Assembly (NCBI GenBank): GCA_040007395.1
Contig: JBDTVG010000068.1
Location: 1 to 23,125, forward strand
Source: DATGFK01 sp040007395
Lineage (GTDB): Bacteria > Chloroflexota > Anaerolineae > Aggregatilineales > UBA2796
DNA: 23,125 nt
Direction: 5' to 3'
Below are positions 23,053 through 23,125 of this stretch, one piece after another (the stretch's first letter is position 1; each line of letters opens with the position of its first letter). Position numbers and translations under genes: made by a program. Below the pieces are notes generated by a model. That model saw nothing but the letters and a program-made list of their open reading frames with translations. It ran no database searches and was not told where the DNA came from.

Positions 23053-23125
23053 CGTGAACCGCGCAATTGGGGATCGAAGGCATCCCGCAGCCCGTCACCG
23101 AGGAAGGTAAACGCCAGAGTCGTCA
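23049..23125 (-). CDS. C-terminus of DppC/OppC-type ABC permease (partial)
   Basis: Only the last 24 codons and stop are inside the window. The frame reads TTLAFTFLGDGLRDAFDPQL then RGSR, which is the family's standard ending (LGDGLRDALDPRLR-like). The stop TGA at 23049-23051 overlaps the ATG of the SH3-like lipoprotein gene. The rest lies beyond the right edge. It would pair with the DppB-type permease at 21058-22344. Confidence 0.8.
   Translation of the reverse strand, partial: TTLAFTFLGDGLRDAFDPQLRGSR

Overview
The window looks like bacterial chromosome, most plausibly from a Chloroflexota (Anaerolineae-type) organism. I infer this from the protein families (large multi-membrane GT-C glycosyltransferases, a polyphosphate glucokinase, a GH44 enzyme with C-terminal GDWxGDG repeats, membrane-bound PAS histidine kinases), the moderately high GC, extended -10 promoters and two kinds of dispersed palindromic repeat. 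No rRNA, tRNA, CRISPR array, transposase or integrase is visible. The taxon is inference. Left end (1-740): an AT-richer stretch holds a Bro-N (phage antirepressor-like) gene on the minus strand. It keeps a strong promoter, a leader hairpin and a good ribosome binding site, but is interrupted by an in-frame amber codon where the family seems to have Trp. Plus-strand block (787-11747): a YbhN/LPG-synthase-like membrane protein, a GT4 glycosyltransferase and a SAM methyltransferase form a tight operon (the last two overlap by ATGA). A lone 97-residue conserved-type protein follows, then an 866-residue GT39/GT-C glycosyltransferase, a secreted GH44 endoglucanase with five C-terminal repeats, and a protein made almost entirely of 18 TPR repeats. 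The first genes read as a cell-surface glycan or glycolipid locus. Minus-strand block (20038 back to 11765): in transcription order, an AviRa-like rRNA methyltransferase, endonuclease V, polyphosphate glucokinase, two tandem paralogous PAS histidine kinases without an adjacent response regulator, and a second GT-C glycosyltransferase converging on the TPR gene. Right end (23125 back to 20136, minus): an ABC importer cassette with the C-terminus of a DppC-type permease (cut by the window edge), an SH3-like lipoprotein coupled to it by ATGA, a DppB-type permease with an unusually large extracytoplasmic insertion, and a class III (BtuF/FhuD-like) binding protein. The most noteworthy structures are: a ~62-bp triple-hairpin repeat present once between genes and once in frame inside the binding-protein gene; 550 bp of perfect identity between the two histidine kinase genes ending abruptly at ~13% divergence, which points to gene conversion; the amber-interrupted Bro-N gene; and an inverted repeat bracketing the TPR gene promoter. 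I found no clearly new defence or mobile system.
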